Assembly: GCF_014349155.1 (NCBI RefSeq)
Contig: NZ_JACSIT010000061.1
Coordinates: forward strand, 30,377-94,376
Origin: Neolewinella lacunae
GTDB taxonomy: Bacteria > Bacteroidota > Bacteroidia > Chitinophagales > Saprospiraceae
Direction of reading: 5' to 3'
Length of the DNA stretch: 64,000 bases
The position numbers and the translations under genes were made by a program. Below are positions 17,248 to 26,957 of this stretch, in pieces. Every line of letters begins with the position of its first letter. The stretch's first letter is position 1. Under the pieces are notes generated by a model. The model saw nothing but the letters and a program-made list of their open reading frames with translations, was not told the origin of the DNA and made no database searches.

Positions 17248-20200
17248 ATGTTACCCATCCATCCCAACTATCCGCAATTCGCCCCCAACCAGGTACTGAG
17301 CAGCAGCCACCTCAACCAACTTTTTGACTACCTCGAAGAGCAGGGGCGGCTGACCCGCACCCACCTCATCGGCATCGGCATCGTGTGTGGCCTCCGTGCG
17401 GAGCTGAACCCGGCGGGTACCGGCATCACCATCAGCCGGGGCTGCGGGGTGAGTTCGGCCGGGCACCTGCTCATTTGGGACGAAGACGAAGCGCTGGAGT
17501 TTTTCCGGCCCTACTCGCCCCCGGAAGACATCGACTATACCTTTTTCGACCTACCCGACGGCGAAGGGACCTACCCGATGTGGGAACTGACGACCGACCG
17601 CAACGACGACCCCGACGCGAGGGCCCTGAGCCGCAACTTCCTGACGGGTGCCAACCAAGTGGCGGGTGAAGGCGACGAAAAAGTCTTGCTCCTGCTCATT
17701 GAATGCCGGGTAGTGGATAACCGCAACTGCACCCCCAACAATTGTGATGACAAGGGCCGCACGGTAGAGACGGCCATCCGTCCTGTACTGATCCGGCGGG
17801 GAGACCTGGAAGAAATCCGGCGGGTACTTGCGGCGGGCAACGCAGGGGTGGCCGCCTACTACTCGCTGTTCCAGGACCGGGCGGCGCGCCTGGGTCTGGC
17901 GACGCTGCGGCCGCCGCGCTTCAACGTCCCCAACACCAACCCCGTCACCACCCGCCAGGTTCTGGAAACCTACCGGGCTACCCTCTCGGCAACTTTTCTG
18001 GCCCGCGTGCAGGTGGTGCTCAACGCAGTGTACGCCAGCCTGGCCCCTTTGCTGACGGACTACACCAGCAATCCCTTTGCGAACCGCATCACGGGGCTGA
18101 GTTTTCTCCACGACGGTCGCTTGCTGACGGGTGCGCATGCCCTGGGCTATCAATACTGGTTTGACCATCTGTTGACCATCATCAACGCCTACGAAGAATT
18201 GCGCAGCAAAGCCGAGGAGCTCTTTAGCCTCTGTTGCCCCGACGACCGGATCTTCCCCCGCCATCTGGTCTTGCACCACTTCACCGCTGCCGGTATTTCG
18301 GACGAACTGCGCCACCTGTGGGTCAGCTCGCCCGTCCAGAACCAGCAGGCCGAAGGGAGGGCTGAGTTGGAGTCCTTATTTGATCGTCTGGTGGCCCTGA
18401 CCCGGGCGACGGAGCTGCCGCTGCCCCCGGCCCCGACGGGTGGTGGCCGGGATGTTTTCACGGCAGAGGAGGTCCGGGAGGAATTGCGCGATCGCCTCCG
18501 GGCGGCTACCGCTGAACGCCGCGTGCGGGAGATTGCCGGAGACAACAACCGACTGAGCGCTGCGTCATCAGAAGCCCAGCCGCTGGCTGTTGCGACGGCC
18601 AACTTCCAAGCCATCGGCGCGGTGCGCTTTGCGGAATTTTTGGGTCCGGCCATCCTTGCCCCGGCTCCTACCCAGCCCAGCCTGCGGCAACCCATTCGCA
18701 TTACGCCTTCTTTCCTGGGCAAGCCCCTTTCCGAGAAAGCGATTCCATTTTATTACGACCCGGCCATCGTGTTGGAACCCTGGAATTACCGCCTGAGCCG
18801 CCGGGGCCGCGCCGCCGAAAATTACGGCTTTGATGCAGTGGATTGGAACGGTACGGACGACTTCATCCGCCGCCCCCTCGTGTACGACCTTGAGCCCCGC
18901 AATTTCGTGCGCATCGAAGGGGCCATCGGCCAGCACTACCTCCCGGTTCTCCGCGAAATCCGACGGCAGATCAATGAATTCCGCTTACCCATCGACGTGG
19001 TGGCGCTGCGGACGGGCACGCTGACCGATGAGTTGGAGATTGAGGACTTCGACGTTCTTTTTGCCGACCTGGAAAGCCAGTACCAAACCTGGCGGGCGCG
19101 CCTGCTGGGGCGGTTGGCCGAAGTAGCGGTGCGGTTTTACGACACCAAAATACTGGGGCCGAAGGGTGAAGCGCCGCCCTTTGCCCTACGGGGTTTCCCA
19201 CGGTCTCCCCTGCTGCGCCGCTTAACCGGATACCGCTACTTCGGGGGGACGGTGGGTGACTTTTACGAAGCCCATTTTGATCAACACAGCAGTTCTGCGC
19301 CCTTCAGTACGGGCCTGGATGGGTCTTACGGCGTTCATTTGGGCGTCATCCACTTCCTGGTGCAACTGGAAAACCGCCTGGGAAGTACGCTGCGCATCCT
19401 CGATTTTGCCGAGGCGGAGCAGGCCCTGGAGGAATTGCAGGGGGGTGGGCGCCTGTTCGGAAGGCTGGCGGCCCTGGGCCTCAACGATGCCCAGACCGGT
19501 GGGGCGGCTACGAGTCTGAAAGTAGATCTGGAAGAGTACGCCGACCAATTGGACGAGCTCATTACAGCCGGCGACCTCGATGCCCTGCGTGCCCTGCGGC
19601 TGAATGTGGAAAGCCGGCGGGAGGACGCTTTGCAGCAACAACTCCTGGCCACCTTCCAGCGGCAGCACCCCGGTTTACAATTTAAGGCGGGCTGTGAATT
19701 GGGCGGCACTTTTATCGTAGTATACCATGGCCCCGAAAACGCTGGTGGAGGCCCGCGCCAAACCGGGAGGTTCCGCCTGACGGGTGTAGTGCTCAACGAC
19801 GGCGAGCCCGTTCCAGGCGTCAATGTCGCGGCCAGGGGCTTCAGCAGCGGGACGACTACGGACCTTGACGGCCGCTTCAGCCTTTTCGTGACGGTCTTAC
19901 CCGTTCAGCTGGTCTTCAGCTACCCGGGATTCCCCAGCCAGGAACGGTGGGTGATGAAAGAAGAGAAATTCCTGAGTATCGACCTGGCCGAAGACGGTGG
20001 GGATGGAACGGACGAAAACCCCATCCAGGGCATTAGCGAGGGGACGGTCGTAGCTGACTTTTACCTCCCCTACCGCTGTTGCGGCCAGGGTGCGCCGATC
20101 CACATTTTTCCGCCCACCCCGCCGGAGCCGCCTGTCCCTCCTCTGGTGGCCCGCCTGGAGCAAAGCAGTTGTTCACGCATCGACAGCAACCCTACTAACG

Positions 20201-21486
20201 CGGCACAGGCCACGGTAGCCCTTGCTACCCTGCAAATCAGTGGTGGTACGCCCCCTTACTTTATTGAGGATAGCAACGGCAACCGACAGGCGGCACCTAA
20301 TGCAGCCTTTGAAGTCAGGGCAGGTGTAGCTTTTACGGTGGTGGATAACCAGGACCAGCGGGTGCCCATTACCGTATCCTTATTCCCTCCCTTAAACGTA
20401 CAGCGGACTGGCGAACCACGCTGCCTGGATGGCAACCGGCGCTACTTACAAGACTTCCTGGTGGAAGGCGGAAAGCCTCCTTACCGCTACCAAGACGCCC
20501 GGGGAAACCTGCAAACCCTCACTTCAAGTCAGGTGGCCAGCCTGGAAATCCCGAGTGGGGAAGGCTTCGTCCTGCGGGTCGAAGATGCCTTCGGCGAAGC
20601 CTGTGGCCAAACCATTGAACTACCCGCTTTTACCTGTTCCACCAATCCGAACCCCAACGACTGCGGCCTGCCCTGCGGGGGCATAGGTACCATCCACAGT
20701 TCGCCGCTCTGGACCCAACGCCCCGCTGGCGAAGGGGTGACCTACGAGAACCTCCTTTTCCAGGTGGAGCGCCTGCACCTCGACATCAGCGACACCCAGC
20801 GCTTTGCCCTCAGTGCCGATGATTTGCGCAGCCTCAACCGGAACCTGCAGGCTACCATCGACCGGGAGGCCGACATCAACTTAAACACCTACCCGCAACT
20901 GATGAGCGGGCTGGTCAACAACATCATGAAGTTTGTCGACGAAGTCATCAACCGCGAAGCCAACCTGGCCGGAGGGCAACGGGCCCTGGAGTTTTCTACG
21001 AGTGCTACCCGCAATTTTGACGAGTTGACGGTCAGTTTCTTTGAATGCTTCCGCTTCAACTTCGTGGTTACCGTAGCCTACAATGAGTTGGATAAAGCCT
21101 CCAGTTCCCAATCAGATCGCAAACGGACCATCGAGTACAGCAACGACGGTGCACGGCCCGACAGTGTTGAAAGCTTCTTCCCCTCCCACCAGCGCTTCAG
21201 CGTAGACCGTTGCGATCGGGCAGCGGCTCCCAAACCGCTCTGCACCGGGGAAGTATCCGGGCGTATTACCCAGCGGGGTGAAGGGGGTAAGCGCAGCTTC
21301 AGCGTCCGGGCAAGTGAAGACCTGGCCCAGATCTGGTTTGAGTTCCCCTTGGGCGAGCCTGGCCTATCGCTGACCAACCCAGCGGAGGTGGAATACCGGC
21401 GCGATGGCATTGCCACCCGGGCTACGGCTTTGGTGGTGGGAGATAATGGCTGCTTTGCCATCACCACCAGTACGGTGAACGTCTGA
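17248..21486 (+). CDS. Large eCIS protein with carboxypeptidase-regulatory-like and SprB-like repeats
   Basis: A 1412-residue protein. The N-terminus (PQFAPNQVLSSSHLNQLFDYLEEQGRLTRTHLIGIGIVCGLRAEL) is a pattern I associate with large conserved proteins after Pvc12 in Bacteroidota eCIS clusters. Residues about 841-915 form a carboxypeptidase-regulatory-like beta-sandwich (TGVVLNDGEPVPGVNV...TTTDLDGRFSLFV). Residues about 968-1130 contain two SprB-like repeats (ISGGTPPYFIED; VEGGKPPYRYQD), found in Bacteroidota adhesins. The last 260 residues are unassigned. No signal peptide. Position and adhesin-like modules suggest a tail fibre, baseplate spoke or surface receptor-binding part; this is inference. 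Stop and next start share one base (TGATG). Confidence 0.7.
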   Translation: MLPIHPNYPQFAPNQVLSSSHLNQLFDYLEEQGRLTRTHLIGIGIVCGLRAELNPAGTGITISRGCGVSSAGHLLIWDEDEALEFFRPYSPPEDIDYTFFDLPDGEGTYPMWELTTDRNDDPDARALSRNFLTGANQVAGEGDEKVLLLLIECRVVDNRNCTPNNCDDKGRTVETAIRPVLIRRGDLEEIRRVLAAGNAGVAAYYSLFQDRAARLGLATLRPPRFNVPNTNPVTTRQVLETYRATLSATFLARVQVVLNAVYASLAPLLTDYTSNPFANRITGLSFLHDGRLLTGAHALGYQYWFDHLLTIINAYEELRSKAEELFSLCCPDDRIFPRHLVLHHFTAAGISDELRHLWVSSPVQNQQAEGRAELESLFDRLVALTRATELPLPPAPTGGGRDVFTAEEVREELRDRLRAATAERRVREIAGDNNRLSAASSEAQPLAVATANFQAIGAVRFAEFLGPAILAPAPTQPSLRQPIRITPSFLGKPLSEKAIPFYYDPAIVLEPWNYRLSRRGRAAENYGFDAVDWNGTDDFIRRPLVYDLEPRNFVRIEGAIGQHYLPVLREIRRQINEFRLPIDVVALRTGTLTDELEIEDFDVLFADLESQYQTWRARLLGRLAEVAVRFYDTKILGPKGEAPPFALRGFPRSPLLRRLTGYRYFGGTVGDFYEAHFDQHSSSAPFSTGLDGSYGVHLGVIHFLVQLENRLGSTLRILDFAEAEQALEELQGGGRLFGRLAALGLNDAQTGGAATSLKVDLEEYADQLDELITAGDLDALRALRLNVESRREDALQQQLLATFQRQHPGLQFKAGCELGGTFIVVYHGPENAGGGPRQTGRFRLTGVVLNDGEPVPGVNVAARGFSSGTTTDLDGRFSLFVTVLPVQLVFSYPGFPSQERWVMKEEKFLSIDLAEDGGDGTDENPIQGISEGTVVADFYLPYRCCGQGAPIHIFPPTPPEPPVPPLVARLEQSSCSRIDSNPTNAAQATVALATLQISGGTPPYFIEDSNGNRQAAPNAAFEVRAGVAFTVVDNQDQRVPITVSLFPPLNVQRTGEPRCLDGNRRYLQDFLVEGGKPPYRYQDARGNLQTLTSSQVASLEIPSGEGFVLRVEDAFGEACGQTIELPAFTCSTNPNPNDCGLPCGGIGTIHSSPLWTQRPAGEGVTYENLLFQVERLHLDISDTQRFALSADDLRSLNRNLQATIDREADINLNTYPQLMSGLVNNIMKFVDEVINREANLAGGQRALEFSTSATRNFDELTVSFFECFRFNFVVTVAYNELDKASSSQSDRKRTIEYSNDGARPDSVESFFPSHQRFSVDRCDRAAAPKPLCTGEVSGRITQRGEGGKRSFSVRASEDLAQIWFEFPLGEPGLSLTNPAEVEYRRDGIATRATALVVGDNGCFAITTSTVNV

Positions 21487-22727
21487 TGGCCGCCCAGCAC
21501 CATATTCTCCGCCAGCATCTGGTGTTGGCCGCCAGTGGGATTGCGCCTTTGGCGGCTAATACCTGGCACGAGCGCCTGGACCTACTTCAGGCCAGTACCA
21601 TCCTGCCCGCCCTTGAGCGGCAGTTGGCGGCCGTGGACCCAGGCAGGGAGGAAGTGGTGATTGAGCGACTGGAAATTACGGTGGAAGCCCCGGGCCTGGA
21701 TCAGCTTGAAGCGACACTGGAAGCACAAATTGCCCCGCTGTTGGCCAAAGCATTGCGCCAAGCAATGCCGGAGCTTAATGGCCCCCGGACGGCAGCCGTC
21801 CCCTTCATTCAACACTTGGTCCACTACCTGCAAACGGGCAACCTGGGGCCGAGTTTTAGTGATGCAGCGGCTTTTCAAGCGGCTTTGGCAGCCTGGTATG
21901 CCGTTGCCGACCGGGGTGATTGGGAGCTTTTGTTCGAGTTGGCGGTTGCGGCACCGGAAAGGATATTTGGGCGCATCGCGCAGGTGCCGGGCCAGTCGCT
22001 TTGGGCGCAAGGCTGGGCCACCCTGCGGAAGCTCTACCCCCACCAGGTTGGACAACATCCCGCCCCTGCCCTACCCCACCAGGCACCGCCCCACGGCGAT
22101 TTGAACCTGTGGGTAGCCACCCTTAAAGCGGCGGGCTACGGGAACAAAAGGGCAGCCCTTACCAACCAGCCAAGCCCCAGCAAAAGCCTCCCTCAACTTG
22201 CGCAGGCTTCGGGATCAAGCCCGGGTGCCCCCACAACCTGGTACCCGGAAAACGCGGGCATTGTGTTGCTGCACGCCTACCTACCCTACCTCCTTAAGGA
22301 AACAAATTTATTGGACGACGACGGCCTTCCCCGCTACGGACCAGCGGCGGCCTTATTGCATTACTGCGCTTTTGGCCAGCCCAACGGCCAGGAATGGGAC
22401 TACCCCCTGACCAAAGTCCTGCTGGGCCTGACGCCCGACGACTACCTGCCCGGCCCAGGTGCACCACTGTCAGCGGAGCCCCTGGCCTTTGCGGATGCTT
22501 TCCTGGAGGGCGTCATCGAAAACTGGGGAGCCCTTGGCCAGGCCAGTCCCGCCGCCCTGCGCGATGCCTTCCTGCAACGCCCAGGATTACTCCGCCGTCA
22601 GGGACGCACCTGGCACCTGACGGTGGACCGCAAGCCTTATGACGTCCTGCTGGACCGCCTGCCCTGGGGCATCAGCATGGTAAAAGCCCCTTGGATGCCG
22701 GACCTTCTACAAGTCGCCTGGTCATGA
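21486..22727 (+). CDS. Contractile injection system tape-measure-family protein
   Basis: A 413-residue protein that resembles the CIS tape-measure family (CIS_TMP). The N-terminus HHILRQHLVLAASGIAPLAANTWHERLDLLQASTILPALERQL and the later segment NAGIVLLHAYLPYLLKETNLLDDDGLPRYGPAAALLHYCAFGQ, followed by LTKVLLGLTPDDYLP, are the recognisable family core. Many relatives are much longer because of a variable central region. Here the middle is short (about residues 200-250), so this is a compact version. Tape-measure proteins fix tube length, but with so short a product the adjacent 1409-residue protein may contribute. Its stop overlaps the next start (ATGA). Confidence 0.75.
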   Translation: MAAQHHILRQHLVLAASGIAPLAANTWHERLDLLQASTILPALERQLAAVDPGREEVVIERLEITVEAPGLDQLEATLEAQIAPLLAKALRQAMPELNGPRTAAVPFIQHLVHYLQTGNLGPSFSDAAAFQAALAAWYAVADRGDWELLFELAVAAPERIFGRIAQVPGQSLWAQGWATLRKLYPHQVGQHPAPALPHQAPPHGDLNLWVATLKAAGYGNKRAALTNQPSPSKSLPQLAQASGSSPGAPTTWYPENAGIVLLHAYLPYLLKETNLLDDDGLPRYGPAAALLHYCAFGQPNGQEWDYPLTKVLLGLTPDDYLPGPGAPLSAEPLAFADAFLEGVIENWGALGQASPAALRDAFLQRPGLLRRQGRTWHLTVDRKPYDVLLDRLPWGISMVKAPWMPDLLQVAWS

Positions 22728-25700
22728 TCGAAGCCCGTGCCCAACGCCCTCGCCCCGCCCCCCGCAAGGCGGAATCCTTACTGCCACTGGTGGGTGGGGC
22801 GGGCCAGGCATTGCTTCCTACTCCCCTCCTTGCACCTGCGGCCGCGCCCAAAACCGACGCTGACCAACTTGCGGAAACCGCCCTCCTGGCTCCGGCGGAC
22901 CTGGCCGCAAATGCCCCGCGTGCCATTGAGATGGCCCCCGAGGCCCCGGAAGCACCCTCCCCGGAAGACCCCGCCGAAGCAGGTGCCGAGGCCGAACTGG
23001 CCGTGGAGGAAAGTCCGCGGATGGAAGTGGAACTGATCATCCCTCCACCCTCGCCCGAGATCGAGGCCCGATCCAGCCAGGGCGCACGCTCCGCCAGCGG
23101 TGGCATGGGCGGCGCAGGCAGTGCTAACCAGGCCCTACCTCCCGCCGATGAAAATGCCCAAACCGCCCGCACCAACGTCCAGGAACCCGACGCCGAAACC
23201 CTCGCCCGGGCCGACGCCGCCCTGACCGCCACCCTGCGCGAAGTTCCGGCCCCCAGCCCCGAAATTGAGCAGCTCTGCGACGACATCCAGGACGCCATCG
23301 AAAACCGCCGGCCCGTCGACGAAGACAGCCTGCGCCGCGCCAACCCCGCCGCAGAAGCCCAGGCCGTGGGCGATAACCTCAATTCCGACATCCAGGGCAG
23401 TGCCGATAACGTCAGCGGCACTTACGACGCCGTCAACGACCCCACCAGCGGCACCCCCGAGCAAGTAAGCGCCCCCCTGCCCGAGCCCGCCACCTCGGTG
23501 GCCACCCCTCCCGTCAACGCCGCCGGAGCCAGCCCACCGGCCAGCGATCCGGAAGACTTAGACCTGGGGCCGGACCTGGCCGCTACCAGTAACTCCGTTG
23601 AAGAAGCCGGGATGACTACCGAACCCGCCGAGCTGGTAGAGGACGAACCCTTTGCCTCGGCGCGCGAGGGGCTCTCCGAGCTGGAAGCCACCGCAGCCAT
23701 CGCCCCGGCGGAAGTGATGCGCCAGGAGCAGGAAGCCATTGCCAGCAGCCAGGCCAGCATGCGTGCCCTGCAGGTCCAGGCCCTCCAAGCCCTGGAAAAC
23801 AGCCGGGGCAACACCATTCAGGACACCTTGGGTGGCCAACTGGCCATGGCCCGCACCGAAGAAGAAAAACGGGTGGCCGCCTCGGCTGCCGCCGACACCA
23901 TCTTCACCCGAGCCCAGGACGCCGTCAACGCCCTGATCGACCCGATGGTCTCCACCGCCATGGAGCGCTGGACGGCGGGCAAAAACCGCATCGTTGGCGA
24001 GTTCGACCGCGAGCTCCAGCGCGCCAAAGACCTGGTCGATGAGCGCCACGAAGGCATCGGCGGAGCCATCGTCTCCATCTGGGACGACGTCACCGGCCTG
24101 CCCAGCAGCATCACCCGCATCTACGACCGGGCCGAAGCCACTTTCGGGCGGGAGATCTGTGCACTGATCCGGGAAATTTCCACCTACGTAAATGGCATCG
24201 TCATCGCCTGCGAAGAGTTGATTGACAATGCCGACCGGGACATCCAAAACCTGTTCGACAGCCTGGGGCCCGAGCTGGCCACCTGGGCAGCGCAGCAACG
24301 GGGCGGCTTCCAGGAGCGGCTCGATGGCCTGCGCAATCGGGTCCACGAGACCCAGACCAACTTTACCAACGACCTGGTCAGCCAGGCCGGCGACGCGGTG
24401 CAAGAGGCCCGCGAACGCATCGATGCCCTCCGGGAAGCGGCCAAGGGACTCATCCAGAAAGTAGCCGACGCCGTCAATGCCTTCCTGGAAGATCCGGTGC
24501 GGGCCATCATCAATGGCCTGCTCTCTTTGGTGGGGATTGCGCCGGGGGCCTTTTGGGCTTTAGTGGCCCAGATTGAGCAGGTGGCCAGCGACATTGCCGA
24601 CGACCCGAGGAACTTCGCCAACAACCTTATGGCGGCCGTGGGGCAGGGTTTTAGCCAGTTTTTCGATAATTTTTTCACCCACCTCCTATCGGGCTTCTTG
24701 ACCTGGATGTTTTCGGCCATGGGGGCGGTGGGGGTGCAGTTGCCGCCGGATATGTCGGTGGGCAGCATCATCACCTTCTTTTTGCAGTTGATGGGCATTA
24801 CCTGGCCCAACATCCGCCAGATTCTGGCCCGGCACATCGGGGAGGAAAACGTGGCTTTACTGGAGCAGGCCTACGAGCTACTGAGCATCCTCATTACCCA
24901 GGGGCCAGCCGGCATTTATGAGATGATTCGCGAGCGGTTGGACCCGGCCATGATCCTGCAAAGCATCATCGATGCGGCGGTGAGCTATTTGGTGGAACGC
25001 ATTGTGGCGATGGCTACGGCGCGTTTACTCATGCTCTTCAATCCGGTGGGAGCCATCGTACAGGCCATTGAGGCGATCTTCCGGGTGTTGCAGTGGATAT
25101 TTCAGAATGCGGCGCGGATTTTCAGCCTGGTCCAGACCATTGTCAGTGGCGTCGCCGACCTCATTGCGGGCAACATCGGGGGCATGGCCGCACGGGTGGA
25201 GCAGGCCCTGGCGGGCTTGTTGGTGCCCGTGATTGACTTTATTGCCAGCTACCTGGGCCTGGGCGACTTGCCAGAGCGGGTAGCGGATGTGGTGAAGGGT
25301 TTTCAGCAGATGGTCCTTGGAGCCATCGACCAGGCCATTGGTTTTCTGGTGGAGCGGGCACGGGGGCTTTTGGCGAATTTGGGTTTGGGCGCGGGCGCAG
25401 GTGCAGAAGATGGGGATAATGAGCTGGGGGATGATGAGGTGGGGAAGAATAAAACCTTCAGTGGCGGAGGGGAAGGCCATCGGATGTGGATCGGCGTAGG
25501 GGGAAGCACCACCGTGATGGTGGCCAGTGGCACGCCGGAACCGCTGGGCACCAAAGTAAGGCGTTGGATTGGGGAGGTGGGGGATTTGCCCGCCGCCGAA
25601 GCCGCCGAAGCCCGGGGGCTGCTCCAACGCGTGAGCGCTCAGGAAGGCATCCTTTTGACTGAGGCGGAGCAAGCCAAACTTGCCATCGCCCAGGCGGACG

Positions 25701-26953
25701 GGCCAGCGGCAGACCCTGCCCTGATTGCCACCGCCCAAACCGAGGACGCCGAGGTAGAGCGCAAGCAGGATGAACTTGCCCCGGAAGTGGGGCGGCTATT
25801 TGATATTTTTGAGGGGGGGGTGCCCTTTCAAGCCTTTAACCGTCAGGGCAACCTGGGCACTGCCCGCCTACCCTTCACCGTAGAGGAAAGAAGTGGTGAC
25901 CTCAAAGTAGAAATGGGCGGAAGCAGCCTGACGGGCAAACTCAACGCAATGGCCTACGGGCCTACCGCACAGGCACATCACCAACACGGCAACCAACTGA
26001 TACAAAGCGTGCTGGAAGCGACGGACCCCGCCGTGCGTTTCATCGAACGGGTATCGGTTCGCAACGGCCGATTGCAATCTCCACTCCTTCAGGAGGTACA
26101 ATCCAATGCCAACACCATTGAATCCCAACTCTCTACGCTGGGCCCCACCAAGGCACATTCCCTGGCCCACCTGAGCGCGCCGCCCCCCCACAACATTCAA
26201 CGGCAGGAAATAGCCTTTACCCCCGATGCAGCCGTCCCCCTGAACAATGCGGCGATGCTGACGGAATACGACCGCCAACTGGACTTGCAAACCCAGGGCA
26301 TCAACCAACTATTGGTGGACCAATGGGTGCTCAACCGGAACGCGTACAGCGTAGACGAATCGCGTTTTGCCGCTCTGGATTCAGAACAACGCAGGGTGCT
26401 GCTGTTGGAACTCAACCGCCGCGCCACGGCAGCGAATAACGTCAGCCGCGCCAACGTTACCAAATACCAACGGGCGCTGGATGCCCTGGCCGAAATTGAG
26501 GCGGATCCGGACAATGCAGATCCCTCCGCTTTCGTCCGCGTGGAAGCAGTTTCCGGCCGGATCGGCAATGAGACGCAATGGAAACGAGTCCACATCACCC
26601 AAAGGCCCGGTCTCCTAGCCCAAGTCCGCGCTGAAATGGAACTGCAATACCCGGGATGGACACAAATCACCGCGCAGTACAATATCTTACACAATGCCGA
26701 CCAGGTGGCGGGGGGATTCGGCACCATCCCTGCCGTCGCCTTGCAGGCCGAACCCGGGCCCGACGGAGACCTGGCCACATGGCGGGCATACCTCCAGCAC
26801 CTGGCCCAGTACATAGGTTCGGCCGACGTAAACCAGGCCATCGGGCGCAGCTGGAGAACCCGCTACGAATCGTTGCACACCGGCATCACCACAGCCTACC
26901 CGCCGGAAGGTTGGGGCATCTGGAAAATGAATGTATCACTAAGAAGAAGCTAG
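22724..26953 (+). CDS. eCIS cargo-like polymorphic toxin with Ntox15-type nuclease C-terminus
   Basis: A 1409-residue protein in four parts. Residues 1-300 are Ala/Pro/Glu-rich and disordered-looking. Residues 330-590 are helical/coiled. Residues about 600-885 are a run of hydrophobic helices with amphipathic breaks (GAFWALVAQIEQVASDI; ATARLLMLFNPVGAIVQAI). Then comes a segment FSGGGEGHRMWI...TVMVASGTPEPLG, which I recall from large eCIS cargo proteins. The C-terminus (about 1180-1409) resembles Ntox15/Tde1 DNases: ILHNADQVAGG holds an H1323xxD1326 motif, followed by ADVNQAIGRSW. No HExxH peptidase motif was seen. The ATG at 22724 is chosen for the ATGA overlap. Four bases downstream lies an immunity-like gene. 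Nuclease assignment is by motif and neighbour only. Confidence 0.7.
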   Translation: MIEARAQRPRPAPRKAESLLPLVGGAGQALLPTPLLAPAAAPKTDADQLAETALLAPADLAANAPRAIEMAPEAPEAPSPEDPAEAGAEAELAVEESPRMEVELIIPPPSPEIEARSSQGARSASGGMGGAGSANQALPPADENAQTARTNVQEPDAETLARADAALTATLREVPAPSPEIEQLCDDIQDAIENRRPVDEDSLRRANPAAEAQAVGDNLNSDIQGSADNVSGTYDAVNDPTSGTPEQVSAPLPEPATSVATPPVNAAGASPPASDPEDLDLGPDLAATSNSVEEAGMTTEPAELVEDEPFASAREGLSELEATAAIAPAEVMRQEQEAIASSQASMRALQVQALQALENSRGNTIQDTLGGQLAMARTEEEKRVAASAAADTIFTRAQDAVNALIDPMVSTAMERWTAGKNRIVGEFDRELQRAKDLVDERHEGIGGAIVSIWDDVTGLPSSITRIYDRAEATFGREICALIREISTYVNGIVIACEELIDNADRDIQNLFDSLGPELATWAAQQRGGFQERLDGLRNRVHETQTNFTNDLVSQAGDAVQEARERIDALREAAKGLIQKVADAVNAFLEDPVRAIINGLLSLVGIAPGAFWALVAQIEQVASDIADDPRNFANNLMAAVGQGFSQFFDNFFTHLLSGFLTWMFSAMGAVGVQLPPDMSVGSIITFFLQLMGITWPNIRQILARHIGEENVALLEQAYELLSILITQGPAGIYEMIRERLDPAMILQSIIDAAVSYLVERIVAMATARLLMLFNPVGAIVQAIEAIFRVLQWIFQNAARIFSLVQTIVSGVADLIAGNIGGMAARVEQALAGLLVPVIDFIASYLGLGDLPERVADVVKGFQQMVLGAIDQAIGFLVERARGLLANLGLGAGAGAEDGDNELGDDEVGKNKTFSGGGEGHRMWIGVGGSTTVMVASGTPEPLGTKVRRWIGEVGDLPAAEAAEARGLLQRVSAQEGILLTEAEQAKLAIAQADGPAADPALIATAQTEDAEVERKQDELAPEVGRLFDIFEGGVPFQAFNRQGNLGTARLPFTVEERSGDLKVEMGGSSLTGKLNAMAYGPTAQAHHQHGNQLIQSVLEATDPAVRFIERVSVRNGRLQSPLLQEVQSNANTIESQLSTLGPTKAHSLAHLSAPPPHNIQRQEIAFTPDAAVPLNNAAMLTEYDRQLDLQTQGINQLLVDQWVLNRNAYSVDESRFAALDSEQRRVLLLELNRRATAANNVSRANVTKYQRALDALAEIEADPDNADPSAFVRVEAVSGRIGNETQWKRVHITQRPGLLAQVRAEMELQYPGWTQITAQYNILHNADQVAGGFGTIPAVALQAEPGPDGDLATWRAYLQHLAQYIGSADVNQAIGRSWRTRYESLHTGITTAYPPEGWGIWKMNVSLRRS
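22832..22849 (-). repeat. Dispersed 18-mer, exact, in coding sequence
   Basis: Exact reverse-strand copy of GGGCGCGGCCGCAGGTGC. It is read as APAAAP in the Ala/Pro-rich N-terminus of the cargo-like protein. Confidence 0.9.
25387..25404 (+). repeat. Dispersed 18-mer, one substitution, in-frame
   Basis: GGGCGCGGGCGCAGGTGC, read as GAGAGA. It forms part of a Gly/Ala linker between the hydrophobic region and the acidic segment of the cargo-like protein. Confidence 0.8.
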
Positions 26954-26957
26954 CACC

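Noticed and set aside
22724..26953. DUF4157 (HExxH) peptidase-like eCIS core domain in the cargo protein
   Set aside because: I looked for the HExxH motif and its surroundings and did not find them.
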